This document shows positions 22,474-30,258 of a DNA stretch of 30,258 nucleotides, in pieces. The first letter of the stretch is position 1. The number at the start of each line of letters is the position of its first letter. The stretch spans positions 1 through 30,258 of the forward strand of contig CAYLJO010000056.1 in assembly GCA_964383905.1 (NCBI GenBank), read 5' to 3'. Made by a program: the position numbers and the translations under genes. The notes under the pieces are model-generated. The model saw nothing but the letters and a program-made list of their open reading frames with translations. It was not told the DNA's origin and searched no databases. The DNA is from CAYLJO01 sp964383905. GTDB taxonomy: Bacteria > Acidobacteriota > Blastocatellia > Pyrinomonadales > Pyrinomonadaceae.

Positions 22474-24792
22474 ATGGACCAGTCAGACTACGCGCTGTCC
22501 AAGTTTGCGCCGTGGAACGCGGAACGCGCCGGGCTAAAGCACAACTGGTTTGACCGTCTTGGGGAGATCATTCAAACCACACCGGACGGGGCCGCCACCC
22601 CGGACTCGCTCCGCCGTTGGTCTCAGGATTATGAACGGCTGCGCGCCTGGCTCAGTGATACGTTTGAGGCGCTTTCGCCCGCGCAGGTTCTTGACCTTCC
22701 GGCCTTTTGTGTGTGGCCTGAAGAATTTCGCCAGCAGTCGCGCCGCTGGCTGCACAAGCGATTTCAATGCGCCTTCCCGCATCTCGAAACACTCATCAAA
22801 CAATGCCAGGAGCGTTTGGATGAACTCGACAAAGAACTGCGGCCACATCTTAAGTCAGGCGTCTTCTCTTTGTCCGGTGAAGGGCGCGGGCAATTGAAGA
22901 AGATGTTTCAGGAAGCAGCAGCATTCTTACGAAAACTGCCTGAGCAAGTGGTCTGGCCTGAGCCGCAGCTGGACGAGGGTTTGGCTCGCGTTCTCATTAT
23001 TGATGACCTTCTGGGACGGGGCATTGATGGCAAGGGGATCGCGCTCGCGCCGTCAGCCGTGCGACAGTTAAGCGAGATCAGGCGCTCTTTCTGTCAGCAG
23101 TTTCATCTGCTCGATGACGCCGACTCGCAGAACACAACCGGACATCCAATCGCGCGGGCCTTCTTCTGTTCAGGGCAGCGCTGGGACCCTGACAAGGGAT
23201 TCGAGAATGACCTCAATGTCATACGGCGGTGCATTGAAGGTGATGAAGGGATTGGCGATTCTTCTGCGCCTCCCTGGGCGCTGGTCCTCCTGGATGTGCT
23301 ATTCAATACAGGCAAGCCTGATGAGCACGGGCGCGGCCCGCATGACAGTCACTTCGGCGTCACACACATTCTTCCATGGCTGCGCAGTCGTTTCCCTCAC
23401 CTCCCTGTCGTCGTGCTAACGACCGAAGGGAGCAAGGAGACGATCAGGCAGGCGGCAAGATTCGATGCCGATTACCTGCACCGGGCCGGCGCTTCCTACG
23501 CAGACCTCCTGGTTCACTTGGTCAAGAGCGAACGGGCGACGCCCGATCAACTGCGCGCGGCGATGGAGATTCCAGAAGCATTCATCGCGGCAGACAGAAA
23601 GATGATAGAGGTGCTTTTTGAAGCCTGGCTCGCGGCCCACGACAGGGACGGGCGCTCTGTCCTCATACTCGGCGAAACAGGGGTGGGTAAAGAAGAGTTG
23701 GCTAAATTCATCCACCATCTCTCGCCGCGTGCAGACGGCCCGCTTGAGTTCGTCAACTGCGCTCAATTCAACAAAGAACTGGCGGGAAGCGAACTCTTCG
23801 GCTTCTACAAAGGCGCATTCTCTACCGCGGCCAGAGACACCAAAGGCTTCTTCCACCTCGCTGATAAAGGCACGCTCGTCCTTGACGAGTTCGCAGACCT
23901 TGATCGGGAGGTCCAAAGCAAGCTACTCCGCATCATGGAGAACGAGCGCGCCAGCGCCCGGCGGGTGGAGCCGGTCGGCCAGCCGCAGCAGAATTCATAT
24001 CTTCCGAAATTCGTGAACACGCGGATCATCTGCTGCACGAGCCAGAATTTGGATCTGGTGCGCGAGGACCTGCTCAACCGGACGCCGCTAAGGATTATTA
24101 TCCCGCCCCTGGATGAACGCCGGGATGACATCCTCCCGCTCGCGCGCCATTTCCTGAGTAGCTCCGCGCATCTAGGAGCTGCGGGTCTGGAGCTGGACCC
24201 AGAGGCGGCTGATTTTCTCCAGAGCGCAAGGTACGAAGGCAATGTGAGAATGCTCAGAGATGTCATCAAGAAAGCCGCGGTTGGCAAGGGGGACCGTAAC
24301 ATTCTGCTGAGGCATGATATTGAAAGGGCTTACAACTCCGTGCGCAAAGACCTGTTCGCGCAACGCGGCAAACCGCAGGTCGCCTCGCGGCAGTCTTCGG
24401 CAGAAATAACCCCGAGCTTGAAAGGCGAGCAGGCCCAATTAACAACTCCGTGTCAAGCGGCAGCGGCAGTCTTGAAATCTTCAGCAGACGGGAGGAATTG
24501 GAATGAGATGACGAAGGCCCAGCTTGATGAGCTTGACGCGGCGCTCAGCGGGAGAATGTGGGAGGCCCTGGCTACGCTTCTGGAATGGGCCTTCTTCCGC
24601 TCGCATGATGCGCCGACAGTTGCGGAGTACATCACTGGCGAGCGCGGGAAGGGCCGTGCGCCCGCCGACTTCGTAAAGCGGCTCATGAAACTTGATAAGC
24701 GAATCTCCGACCGCCTCGCAAGTTCTACATACCTGCCTGAGAATGAGAGGCTCGCTCAAATTATGCGCAGCTCCCGTGATGATGAGAAATAA
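22474..24792 (+). CDS. Receiver-AAA+ protein of the sigma54-activator (NtrC-like) class with GAFSTA loop
   Basis: 772 residues. A helical N-terminal region (1-165) is followed by a receiver domain with VLIIDD (D177, D178), VLLDV (phospho-acceptor D274) and VVVLTTEG, so phosphorylation looks possible. The AAA+ domain has Walker A GETGVGKE (400-407), GFYKGAFSTA with GAFSTA at 447-452, Walker B TLVLDE (D471, E472), an arginine-finger region near LLNRTPL, and PPLDERRDDILPLARHFL typical of the family. Known activators use the GAFTGA loop to contact sigma54; here the loop reads GAFSTA, so Thr and the second Gly are changed. The C-terminus is helical with no recognisable Fis-type DNA-binding HTH. 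GGGGGAGAGAG upstream supports the start. It may remodel a non-standard sigma factor or the mini polymerase rather than ordinary sigma54 holoenzyme. Confidence 0.88.
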   Translation: MDQSDYALSKFAPWNAERAGLKHNWFDRLGEIIQTTPDGAATPDSLRRWSQDYERLRAWLSDTFEALSPAQVLDLPAFCVWPEEFRQQSRRWLHKRFQCAFPHLETLIKQCQERLDELDKELRPHLKSGVFSLSGEGRGQLKKMFQEAAAFLRKLPEQVVWPEPQLDEGLARVLIIDDLLGRGIDGKGIALAPSAVRQLSEIRRSFCQQFHLLDDADSQNTTGHPIARAFFCSGQRWDPDKGFENDLNVIRRCIEGDEGIGDSSAPPWALVLLDVLFNTGKPDEHGRGPHDSHFGVTHILPWLRSRFPHLPVVVLTTEGSKETIRQAARFDADYLHRAGASYADLLVHLVKSERATPDQLRAAMEIPEAFIAADRKMIEVLFEAWLAAHDRDGRSVLILGETGVGKEELAKFIHHLSPRADGPLEFVNCAQFNKELAGSELFGFYKGAFSTAARDTKGFFHLADKGTLVLDEFADLDREVQSKLLRIMENERASARRVEPVGQPQQNSYLPKFVNTRIICCTSQNLDLVREDLLNRTPLRIIIPPLDERRDDILPLARHFLSSSAHLGAAGLELDPEAADFLQSARYEGNVRMLRDVIKKAAVGKGDRNILLRHDIERAYNSVRKDLFAQRGKPQVASRQSSAEITPSLKGEQAQLTTPCQAAAAVLKSSADGRNWNEMTKAQLDELDAALSGRMWEALATLLEWAFFRSHDAPTVAEYITGERGKGRAPADFVKRLMKLDKRISDRLASSTYLPENERLAQIMRSSRDDEK

Positions 24793-24806
24793 AACGCCCG
24801 CACGGA

Positions 24807-24819
24807 CGGCCAAAGGCCG
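24807..24819 (+). terminator. Possible hairpin at the end of the right arm
   Basis: CGGCC-AAA-GGCCG lies 15 bases after the stop of the AAA+ gene. No T-run follows, so it would be at best a weak or factor-dependent terminator. Confidence 0.25.
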
Positions 24820-24926
24820 GATGCGAAAGGAGAGGGCCCGTGGCTTCCGTGGTCACTATCTCTTCAGAGCGGTCTTATAGCGTTTTCGATTTGCGTGTTC
24901 AGGATAAATGAGATTCAATTAGAAGG

Positions 24927-25163
24927 ATGAAGCCATATCCCGTGCAACTGCGTCAATGCATTGTAGAAGCGGTCGATCAACAGTATGGCACTGTCGAAGA
25001 GGTTACCCAACTCTTTAGTGTGACCGAGCGCTATGTGTACAAACTGCTGCGACTTCGTCAATTGACCGGCAGCCTGGCTGTGCAGGCTCACGGCGGCGGA
25101 GCAAAAGCCAAACTCGATGAGCAGAAACTACTGCAACTGGCAAACATCGTCAGTGAGTTGTAA
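24927..25163 (+). pseudogene. Transposase N-terminal helix-turn-helix remnant, probably IS630 family
   Basis: 78 residues beginning MKPYPVQLRQCIVEAVDQQY, with GTVEEVTQLFSVTERYVYKL as a helix-turn-helix and QKLLQLANIVSEL at the end. This is the DNA-binding head of an IS630-type transposase (usual form: YSxDLRxRVVxAV..G.S.rxvAxxFxVSxxxV). The catalytic DDE part is missing; the frame stops at 25163 and sequence after it is not recognisable. It is not a copy of the intact IS630 at 12344-13564. In some IS630 elements this head is a separate ORF read by frameshift, but no second ORF is seen here. Confidence 0.7.
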
Positions 25164-25328
25164 AGCCATACAGAGGAAGAAGAAAGAAGTGGGGAGATTA
25201 AAGAAGGAAGCTCATGACTGACCGAGGAAGGATCGGTAAGGGGTTTAGGGTCTGTATAGCAACGAGAGAGCGACTTTTGTAAGTTACCTACTGAGAATTG
25301 CTGGTACCGTCGCCAACCTGACCGCTTA
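25164..25328. other. Mobile-element debris without a recognisable gene
   Basis: Purine-rich sequence on the plus strand with no supported ORF. It sits between the IS630-like head and the IS4-like tail and is probably leftover IS sequence from one or both. Confidence 0.4.
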
Positions 25329-25931
25329 TCAGTTTTGAGGAGCCATCAGCCACTTGAACATTCTCAGTCGAGGCGGCGGCAAGTGCTCACGGACAAACCG
25401 AGTCGTCAGCCTCCACTGCTTAACCACATTCGTCCAATAATATGAGCCAATTCGCGCTAAAGAAAGTCGCGCCCCCTTCGTCTTGCTCATCAACCTCACT
25501 TTGGGCTGTGACTTTTCAACTGCCCGACCAACGCTCGTCCAGAGCAATAAAGCCAACCCAACCAACAAATACATCCGCTCGACTCCACGAGGCACGGGTT
25601 CAAGAACTCTTCCGAACGGGATCGCATGTCGAGACATGACGTCACCAATGATGTGATCGCAGCACCGCCGGGACCAGACTTTTGAACGGGCAGATAATGC
25701 ACCACTGTGACCCCTAGAGAAGTCACTGATAACTGTGACCGCTCCATCGGCGATGACTTCCACATCTTTGCCGAGTACTAAGCTCTCTCTGTAGGTGCCG
25801 GGGCGCACAACGAAGCGCGTACCCGGCACAGCCCGTTCGATGGCCTCGGAGATGCTTTCGGCGTCTCGGTCGCCACGCTTTGCTACCGTCAGAACAGGTG
25901 AAGAGGTCGCTTCGGCCAATTCAGGGGTCAT
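25329..25931 (-). pseudogene. Beta-helix protein N-terminus fused to an IS4-like transposase C-terminal remnant
   Basis: A very good ribosome-binding site (GAAGGAGATAACG) precedes ATG 25931, so that start is preferred over the ATG at 26027. The first 75 or so residues (SISEAIERAVPGTRFVVRPG, then TYRESLVLGKDVEVIADG) match the opening coil of right-handed beta-helix proteins of the pectate-lyase/NosD type. From about residue 85 the sequence changes: VERMYLLVGLALLLWTSVGR and ARLSLARIGSYYW resemble the C-terminal end of IS4-type transposases. The frame is therefore a chimera made by insertion and decay; the original beta-helix protein was longer. It follows the HEAT-repeat gene on the same strand, and the two were probably one operon. 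Confidence 0.55.
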
Positions 25932-26081
25932 CGTTATCTCCTTCAGGGGAGTGGGATTTGCTTCGCAGAGCGAGAGTGCGTGCAGCAGTAAGGCAAAGAT
26001 CTGGCGCGGCTCGAACCGGCTAGTCATCTGCGGCGAATCTCACATGCGGATCGTAAAATGCACCCGAAGAACGCCTACCAT

Positions 26082-27449
26082 TCATGATAATGATGGGTCT
26101 ATTTCTCTCAGCGCTTGTGCTGCTTCTATGCGGATCTGTGAGTTTTCATCTATCAAAGCATCTATTAAAGGCTCGACGGCACGCGCGTCTCCTATCTTGC
26201 CCAATGCCTTGGCTGCCATGCGACGGACCCCTGAGCCTTCATCCTTCAGCACAGCTATTAAAGGCTCAACCGCGCGTGCGTCTTTCATCTCGCCTAGTTT
26301 CCATGCTGCCCAACCACCGACCGCTGAATATTTATCCTTCAGCGCAGCAATTAAAGCATCGACGGCGCGTGCGTCTTTCATCTCGCCCAGTGCGCAGACT
26401 GCGTACCTACGTACTGTCGCGCTTTCATCACGCAGGGCAGCAATGAGCGGCTCGACCACATGTGCCGGCTTGAGGCCGTGTCTTGCGATCTCACGGAGGC
26501 CGTGCACTGCGAGTGAACGGACACCTTCAACTTCGTCCTTCAGCGCAGCAATCAAAGCGTCGACGGCGCGCTGCTCTCCGAGCCAGCACAGTAATCCTGC
26601 GGCCTTGAGGCGGATGTTTTGATCTTCGTCCTTCAAAGCGGCGATTAAAAATTCGGCGGCGTGCGCGTTATGACGTAGCGCCTCCGCCGCCGCCCGACGC
26701 ACTGACCACTCTTCATCCATCATAGCATTCAGCAGCGGCTCGTCTGCGCGTGAGTCTCCGATCAGGCCAAGCACACGGACGACCTCTTCTCGCGTCTCCC
26801 GGCCCCGAAACCTTAGAGCCTGAAGCAGCGGCTCGACGGCGGGCTCTCCTATCTTCACCAGCGCTCTCCCGGCCTCGTACTTCAAAGTCGCGTTCCAATG
26901 GCTCAAAGTATTAATCAACGGCTCGACCGCGCGGAAATCCTTCATCTCGCCGAGTATTCGCGCGGAGGAAACACGCACTGATTGGTCCGAGTCCCATTCC
27001 AGAGCATGAACCAAAGGCTTAATGGCGCGCGCATCCCCGATCCTGACCAATGCCTCTACCGCGCATCTACGAAGATGTACATCTTGATCCTCTACGGCTT
27101 CTCCCTCCTCGTCATCCTCCGAGTCGTCTTTATCCTCCAAGGCGGCAAGCAGCGGCTCAACGGCGGGCGCGCCTATCCGGCGCAGTATTTCTACTGCGCA
27201 CACCACTGTGCCCATTTGCGGATTTTTCCTTAAAGCCTGAAGCAGCGGTTCGATTACAGGCGCGCCAATCTTCACCAGCGCCTCCGTGGCGTAATCCTGC
27301 ACCAAATCGTCTTCGTCCGCCAAAGCACTAATCAAAGGCTCAACGGCGGGCGCGCCTAATCTTCCCTCGCTCAATGCCTCTGCGGCCTGCCTTCGTACTT
27401 CCGGGTCTTGATCCTGCAAATCAGCTAGCAAAGATTCCATGTCCGCCAT
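26082..27449 (-). CDS. HEAT-repeat (PBS-lyase-type) protein, 14 repeats
   Basis: 455 residues made almost wholly of HEAT units of about 31 residues with the pattern AVEPLIxALKDEDxxVRxxAAxAL; fourteen can be counted. One unit carries an acidic insert (DDSEDDEEGEAVEDQ). Such solenoids bind proteins and serve as scaffolds; no catalytic motif is present. Several C-terminal units are nearly identical at the DNA level: the same 23 bases start at 26272 and 26365, exactly one repeat apart (93 bp), which points to recent unit duplication. It lies downstream of the DUF3800 gene and upstream of the broken beta-helix gene, all on the minus strand. Confidence 0.88.
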   Translation of the reverse strand: MADMESLLADLQDQDPEVRRQAAEALSEGRLGAPAVEPLISALADEDDLVQDYATEALVKIGAPVIEPLLQALRKNPQMGTVVCAVEILRRIGAPAVEPLLAALEDKDDSEDDEEGEAVEDQDVHLRRCAVEALVRIGDARAIKPLVHALEWDSDQSVRVSSARILGEMKDFRAVEPLINTLSHWNATLKYEAGRALVKIGEPAVEPLLQALRFRGRETREEVVRVLGLIGDSRADEPLLNAMMDEEWSVRRAAAEALRHNAHAAEFLIAALKDEDQNIRLKAAGLLCWLGEQRAVDALIAALKDEVEGVRSLAVHGLREIARHGLKPAHVVEPLIAALRDESATVRRYAVCALGEMKDARAVDALIAALKDKYSAVGGWAAWKLGEMKDARAVEPLIAVLKDEGSGVRRMAAKALGKIGDARAVEPLIDALIDENSQIRIEAAQALREIDPSLS

Positions 27450-27534
27450 CTCTTTCTCACACCTTCCTGTTTTAATCTTCCTGCTTCAGCGGCAGAGTTT
27501 ATCAATACCAGCGGCGGCTCGCCACGCCTGGATT

Positions 27535-27879
27535 TTATCTGCTGAGCCTGTCCCTCCATACGCCTCGAAATATGCTTTCCACAGTGCAGATCAGGTCCAC
27601 CTCTTCTTCCGCCGTCAACTCATGTCGCCCCGCTCTGAAACGGCCGCCTTGAGAGGTGAGCGGCGAATCAAAATTACTGTGCCAGCAAGCGCCAGTTTTC
27701 ATCAATGTCTCGGCGGCGTCGTGAAGCGCTGCAACGGAAGCCGCGGGGCGCGCTGCCTGCGAATCGCGCACTTCTAAGAATCGTCCGAGCGGTGCATTAA
27801 CTCTCAGTATGTCGAAGATCCAGATGACAAGCTCAGCCGCACTGAGGAAGAAAGGTGGGCGGGCGCGCCCGCCCGACAA
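27535..27879 (-). CDS. Doubtful small ORF, 114 aa
   Basis: The frame starts at a TTG inside a strong GC hairpin, which is an unlikely start site. The sequence includes AAELVIWIFDILRVNAPLGR and LTAEEEVDLICTVESIF, which look protein-like, but no family was recognised. It lies between the DUF3800 gene and the HEAT gene on the same strand, so it could be a small operon member or the remains of a longer gene. Plus-strand frames here are no better. Confidence 0.35.
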   Translation of the reverse strand: MSGGRARPPFFLSAAELVIWIFDILRVNAPLGRFLEVRDSQAARPAASVAALHDAAETLMKTGACWHSNFDSPLTSQGGRFRAGRHELTAEEEVDLICTVESIFRGVWRDRLSR

Positions 27880-27890
27880 AGAGCCACCTT
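27852..27890 (-). terminator. Strong GC palindrome downstream of the DUF3800 gene
   Basis: GGGCGGGCGCGCCCGCCC (27857-27874) is a perfect 18-bp palindrome; flanking AAGGTGG and CCACCTT add a wider pairing. It lies about 36-74 bases beyond the end of the minus-strand DUF3800 gene and is followed on that strand by TTTCTTCC. It may act as a terminator or RNA-stabilising hairpin. Confidence 0.45.
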
Positions 27891-27925
27891 CAAAAATAGA
27901 GAAGCTCGCTGAGGCCGATACTTTG

Positions 27926-30166
27926 TCAGTCGGCTACGGGCCGCGCGAGCTGCAACAGTGTCTCCCGTGCCACCTCAGGTGTGGTCTCTTCCTTCAGAAG
28001 CTTATCAATAACGTGCGGCCACTCTTCCACCATTCTCACCAGGGAGGGGAAACCATAATTCCCTCGCTTGAAGGGGTCGACGACCTCTCTTAGATCACTT
28101 AAAATGGACCGGGAACAATCAGGGTCACTGTCCCACAGCAATCCGGCCACCTCTGCGTACGCGGCAAGTTTAATCAGTTCGAGCAGGGCTCGACCCTTCA
28201 CTTTCCCGATGCGCTTCAATGCCGTAAGCGCCTCCTCGCGCTGCCCCTGGTTTGCCCGTATTGCCGCGACTCTCCGAATTATCCCGTGCGCCGGGTAGGC
28301 CGTGATCTTCCCCAGACACCAAGGAGAATCTAGTAGCTGAGACGAACGCAGTGCTTTCAGAAACCTCCGCCGTTCTTCTTCGTCCTCCGACAGCAGACAG
28401 GCGACGCCGAGGCGTAGCCAGTGCAGGAGAGCGAATCCCTGAGCCACGTGCCGATCGGCCAGAGATTTTACTGCGTCCGCGATCGCGGCATGTGTGGTCT
28501 CCTGCAGCCCTAGGCTCTGGGAGAGGTACTTCCGTGCCTCTTTTAACTCACCCGCCGCGGTCTCTAGCTGGCACCGGTACTGGTATTGTCTCTGCTTGTC
28601 GGCGACGTTGGAAAACTCTTCTATTGCTTGTTCGCTGATCCCTCTAGCAATGGCGAAGCGCGAAGGATCGACCAGTCCCCTTTTGATCTCGCTCTGGAGC
28701 CAAGTGCCGAGCGCTTTCCCGCGCAGGTCAGAACGCACCGGAGAGTTGAAGACCTGCGGCAACAATTTGGGGAAAAGGTCTGAAAGGCCCCCGTAGTAAC
28801 CGGCCACCAGCTCCATCTGGCCCGAGACGCGCTCCAGCTCATTAGCGTCGAGTAAGTGCACGGACTGTGCTATCACTCCTTCGATGAGGAGCGTCGCATG
28901 CTCCCACCGCCCGGCTAACTCGGGCATCAACTTGTCTAAGGCCTGCGCTTCGTGTTTCGCCATCCCTAACCGCCCGGCGTGGTTGCTAGCTGTCAGAGCC
29001 CAGCGCGTGACGGCATACGAAAACCAATCCAAAGATGCGACGTCAGGAGGGCCGAGGCGCCTTCGGAGGGGATCGTCCACGTTTTTGTGCAGCCAGCCCG
29101 TCACACGATGTCCGAGGTCGAGTGACCGCTGCAAGTCGATGATCTGTTCCAGCCACGAGGTCAAAAGATGGAGGTGGGAGTCGCGGGCCGGTGCTCCCAT
29201 CTCTGCGAGCAGGTCGAGCGCCCGCTCGAGGCGCGCTTGCGCCCCCGGCCTCTGCGCCCGATCGCCCTCTGCTCGTATGCATACCTCTGTGAGGAGGCGC
29301 AAGGCCATGCCCAAAGAGCCTTCCTCGGTGTGATGCTCAATGTTCTCTAGCATCTCCCACGGATAAATGAGTGTCTGGTCATAAGCACCGAAAGCCTCCT
29401 GTAGCTCCTTCCTTGCGGGCCTGTTGCACCTGTCGTAGTCCTTCTTACTAGCGTTGCTAAGTAAATCGCAAATCTGGAGCCTGCGTTCTTTTATCCCGGA
29501 GCCAATCTCTACACTGGCCTCCCACCCGCAGGACTCTGCTGCGAGGCCTCGCCTAACCGCTGCAAATCTGAGCGCCTCGTCGAGCCGCTTGTCGTAGTCA
29601 GCCTGAGTTATTTCCCTGCCCTTCTGCTTCCGGACCACCCTCGCGGCGTTGGGCCCGCCGAGACGATCGAGCATCTTGTCGCTTGCCTTCCCCTTTTGCT
29701 TCCAGGCCACCTTCGCGGTCCTTATTCTGATCGAGACTTGCGGCGTTCCTTCTCGAAGCTTCTGGTAGAAGATCCGCAGAACTAGCTCTGCAAATATGCC
29801 CGTGTAATTCTGGATCCAGCCACCGTAGGTCAACCCTTCTTTATTGACGAGCCGGACGGGCTGCCATCCCCTGCTCTTGAGTTGACGGACGAGCCGTCTC
29901 ACGATGGGATTTAACTCTTCATTCCTAAGATCCTTGGCGTGAAGTAACTCCGGCAGGGCCTCTTTTTTAACGGGCTCGTAGGAGGCCTTCAGCACTTCGG
30001 TCGCTGTTTTTTCGTCTAACTGCCTCGCAGGTGCGAGGACGCCCACGATCTGGCTGGCGAACGGATTTTTGTCCGCCAGAGCCTCTTCAATGTCTTCAGG
30101 TTCTGTCGATCCCTCTAAGAACTTGCCGCTCTCATCCAGGAAGAGTTCGAATTTGGCTCCCGGCAT
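27926..30166 (-). CDS. DUF3800-like domain fused to a helical-repeat region
   Basis: 746 residues. The N-terminus FELFLDESGKF (D11) is the hallmark opening of DUF3800 proteins, which are predicted to have an RNase H-like fold, and RLQICDLLSNA (229-239, D234) matches their closing motif with a second acidic residue. KDLRNEE near 79 is in the expected middle region. From about 270 to the end the protein is helical and repeat-like (LGMALRLLTEVCIRAEGD, REEALTALKRIGKVKGRALL), resembling TPR-type scaffolds. Most DUF3800 proteins lack this extension. DUF3800 is common near defence genes and may be a nuclease, but its activity is unproven. It is first in the minus-strand group; the ATG at 30166 has AAGGGAAA upstream at a rather long distance. 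Confidence 0.78.
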   Translation of the reverse strand: MPGAKFELFLDESGKFLEGSTEPEDIEEALADKNPFASQIVGVLAPARQLDEKTATEVLKASYEPVKKEALPELLHAKDLRNEELNPIVRRLVRQLKSRGWQPVRLVNKEGLTYGGWIQNYTGIFAELVLRIFYQKLREGTPQVSIRIRTAKVAWKQKGKASDKMLDRLGGPNAARVVRKQKGREITQADYDKRLDEALRFAAVRRGLAAESCGWEASVEIGSGIKERRLQICDLLSNASKKDYDRCNRPARKELQEAFGAYDQTLIYPWEMLENIEHHTEEGSLGMALRLLTEVCIRAEGDRAQRPGAQARLERALDLLAEMGAPARDSHLHLLTSWLEQIIDLQRSLDLGHRVTGWLHKNVDDPLRRRLGPPDVASLDWFSYAVTRWALTASNHAGRLGMAKHEAQALDKLMPELAGRWEHATLLIEGVIAQSVHLLDANELERVSGQMELVAGYYGGLSDLFPKLLPQVFNSPVRSDLRGKALGTWLQSEIKRGLVDPSRFAIARGISEQAIEEFSNVADKQRQYQYRCQLETAAGELKEARKYLSQSLGLQETTHAAIADAVKSLADRHVAQGFALLHWLRLGVACLLSEDEEERRRFLKALRSSQLLDSPWCLGKITAYPAHGIIRRVAAIRANQGQREEALTALKRIGKVKGRALLELIKLAAYAEVAGLLWDSDPDCSRSILSDLREVVDPFKRGNYGFPSLVRMVEEWPHVIDKLLKEETTPEVARETLLQLARPVAD

Positions 30167-30258
30167 AATGGACGTTTCCCTTCGCTCTCGGCATCGGCCG
30201 GTTCATTAAGGCGTCTTTCACTCGCGTGCTAACGAGTAGCCGCAGTGTTTGAACCAGC
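30167..30258 (-). promoter_or_regulatory. Upstream region of the DUF3800 gene, to the window end
   Basis: 92 bases that should hold the promoter of the minus-strand group. No convincing -35/-10 pair or operator was seen. Confidence 0.3.

Noticed and set aside
26082..27449. CRISPR array, because of regular DNA repetition
   Set aside because: The regular spacing of about 93 bp is explained by HEAT units in an open reading frame.

Overview
The window is accessory DNA: a multi-gene signalling or conflict-type cluster of about 22 kb, bordered on both sides by worn mobile elements. No tRNA, rRNA, CRISPR array or core housekeeping operon was recognised. The gene style (GC-rich, long multidomain proteins, STAND ATPase, HEAT repeats, Fic, DUF3800, many decayed insertion sequences) suggests a large-genome environmental bacterium, perhaps Acidobacteriota. 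That placement is a guess from style, not from a marker gene.

Left edge (1-2482): an IS1-type transposase fragment, two tyrosine-recombinase C-terminal remnants separated by strong hairpins, a small P-loop ATPase of the NadR/AAA_28 type, a possible TnpB remnant, and a group II intron that keeps only its 5' RNA and the start of its reverse transcriptase.

Central cluster, left arm (minus strand, 6763 to 2500): an unrecognised 402-aa protein, a protein with a degenerate receiver-like region and an aminoglycoside/choline-kinase-like phosphotransferase domain, and a Fic-like protein with an altered core motif. A divergent control region (6764-7237) holds two related palindromes.

Central cluster, right arm (plus strand, 7238 to 24792): a histidine phosphatase; a 253-aa protein with an acidic, Gln/Glu-rich N-terminus; and the highlight, a 1099-aa protein that is a miniature fused RNA polymerase. 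It carries RpoB-type landmarks in its first half and RpoC-type landmarks, including the metal-binding DFDGD, in its second half. An intact IS630-family element and a broken CYTH gene interrupt the arm. It then continues with a 1671-aa zinc ribbon-HEPN-STAND-helical repeat protein, an unrecognised 848-aa protein, a 217-aa receiver-like protein, and a receiver-AAA+ protein of the sigma54-activator class with a changed GAFTGA loop.

Right edge (24793-30258): IS630 and IS4-like remnants, then a minus-strand group of a DUF3800 plus helical-repeat protein, a doubtful small ORF, a 14-unit HEAT-repeat protein, and a beta-helix protein broken by an IS remnant.

Working model (inference): phospho-signalling proteins and an AAA+ remodeller control a dedicated, stripped-down polymerase, while a HEPN-STAND protein supplies a threshold-triggered RNase effector. 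The combination of a compact beta-beta' fusion with a sigma54-activator-like AAA+ protein and a HEPN-STAND protein is, to my knowledge, not a described system.
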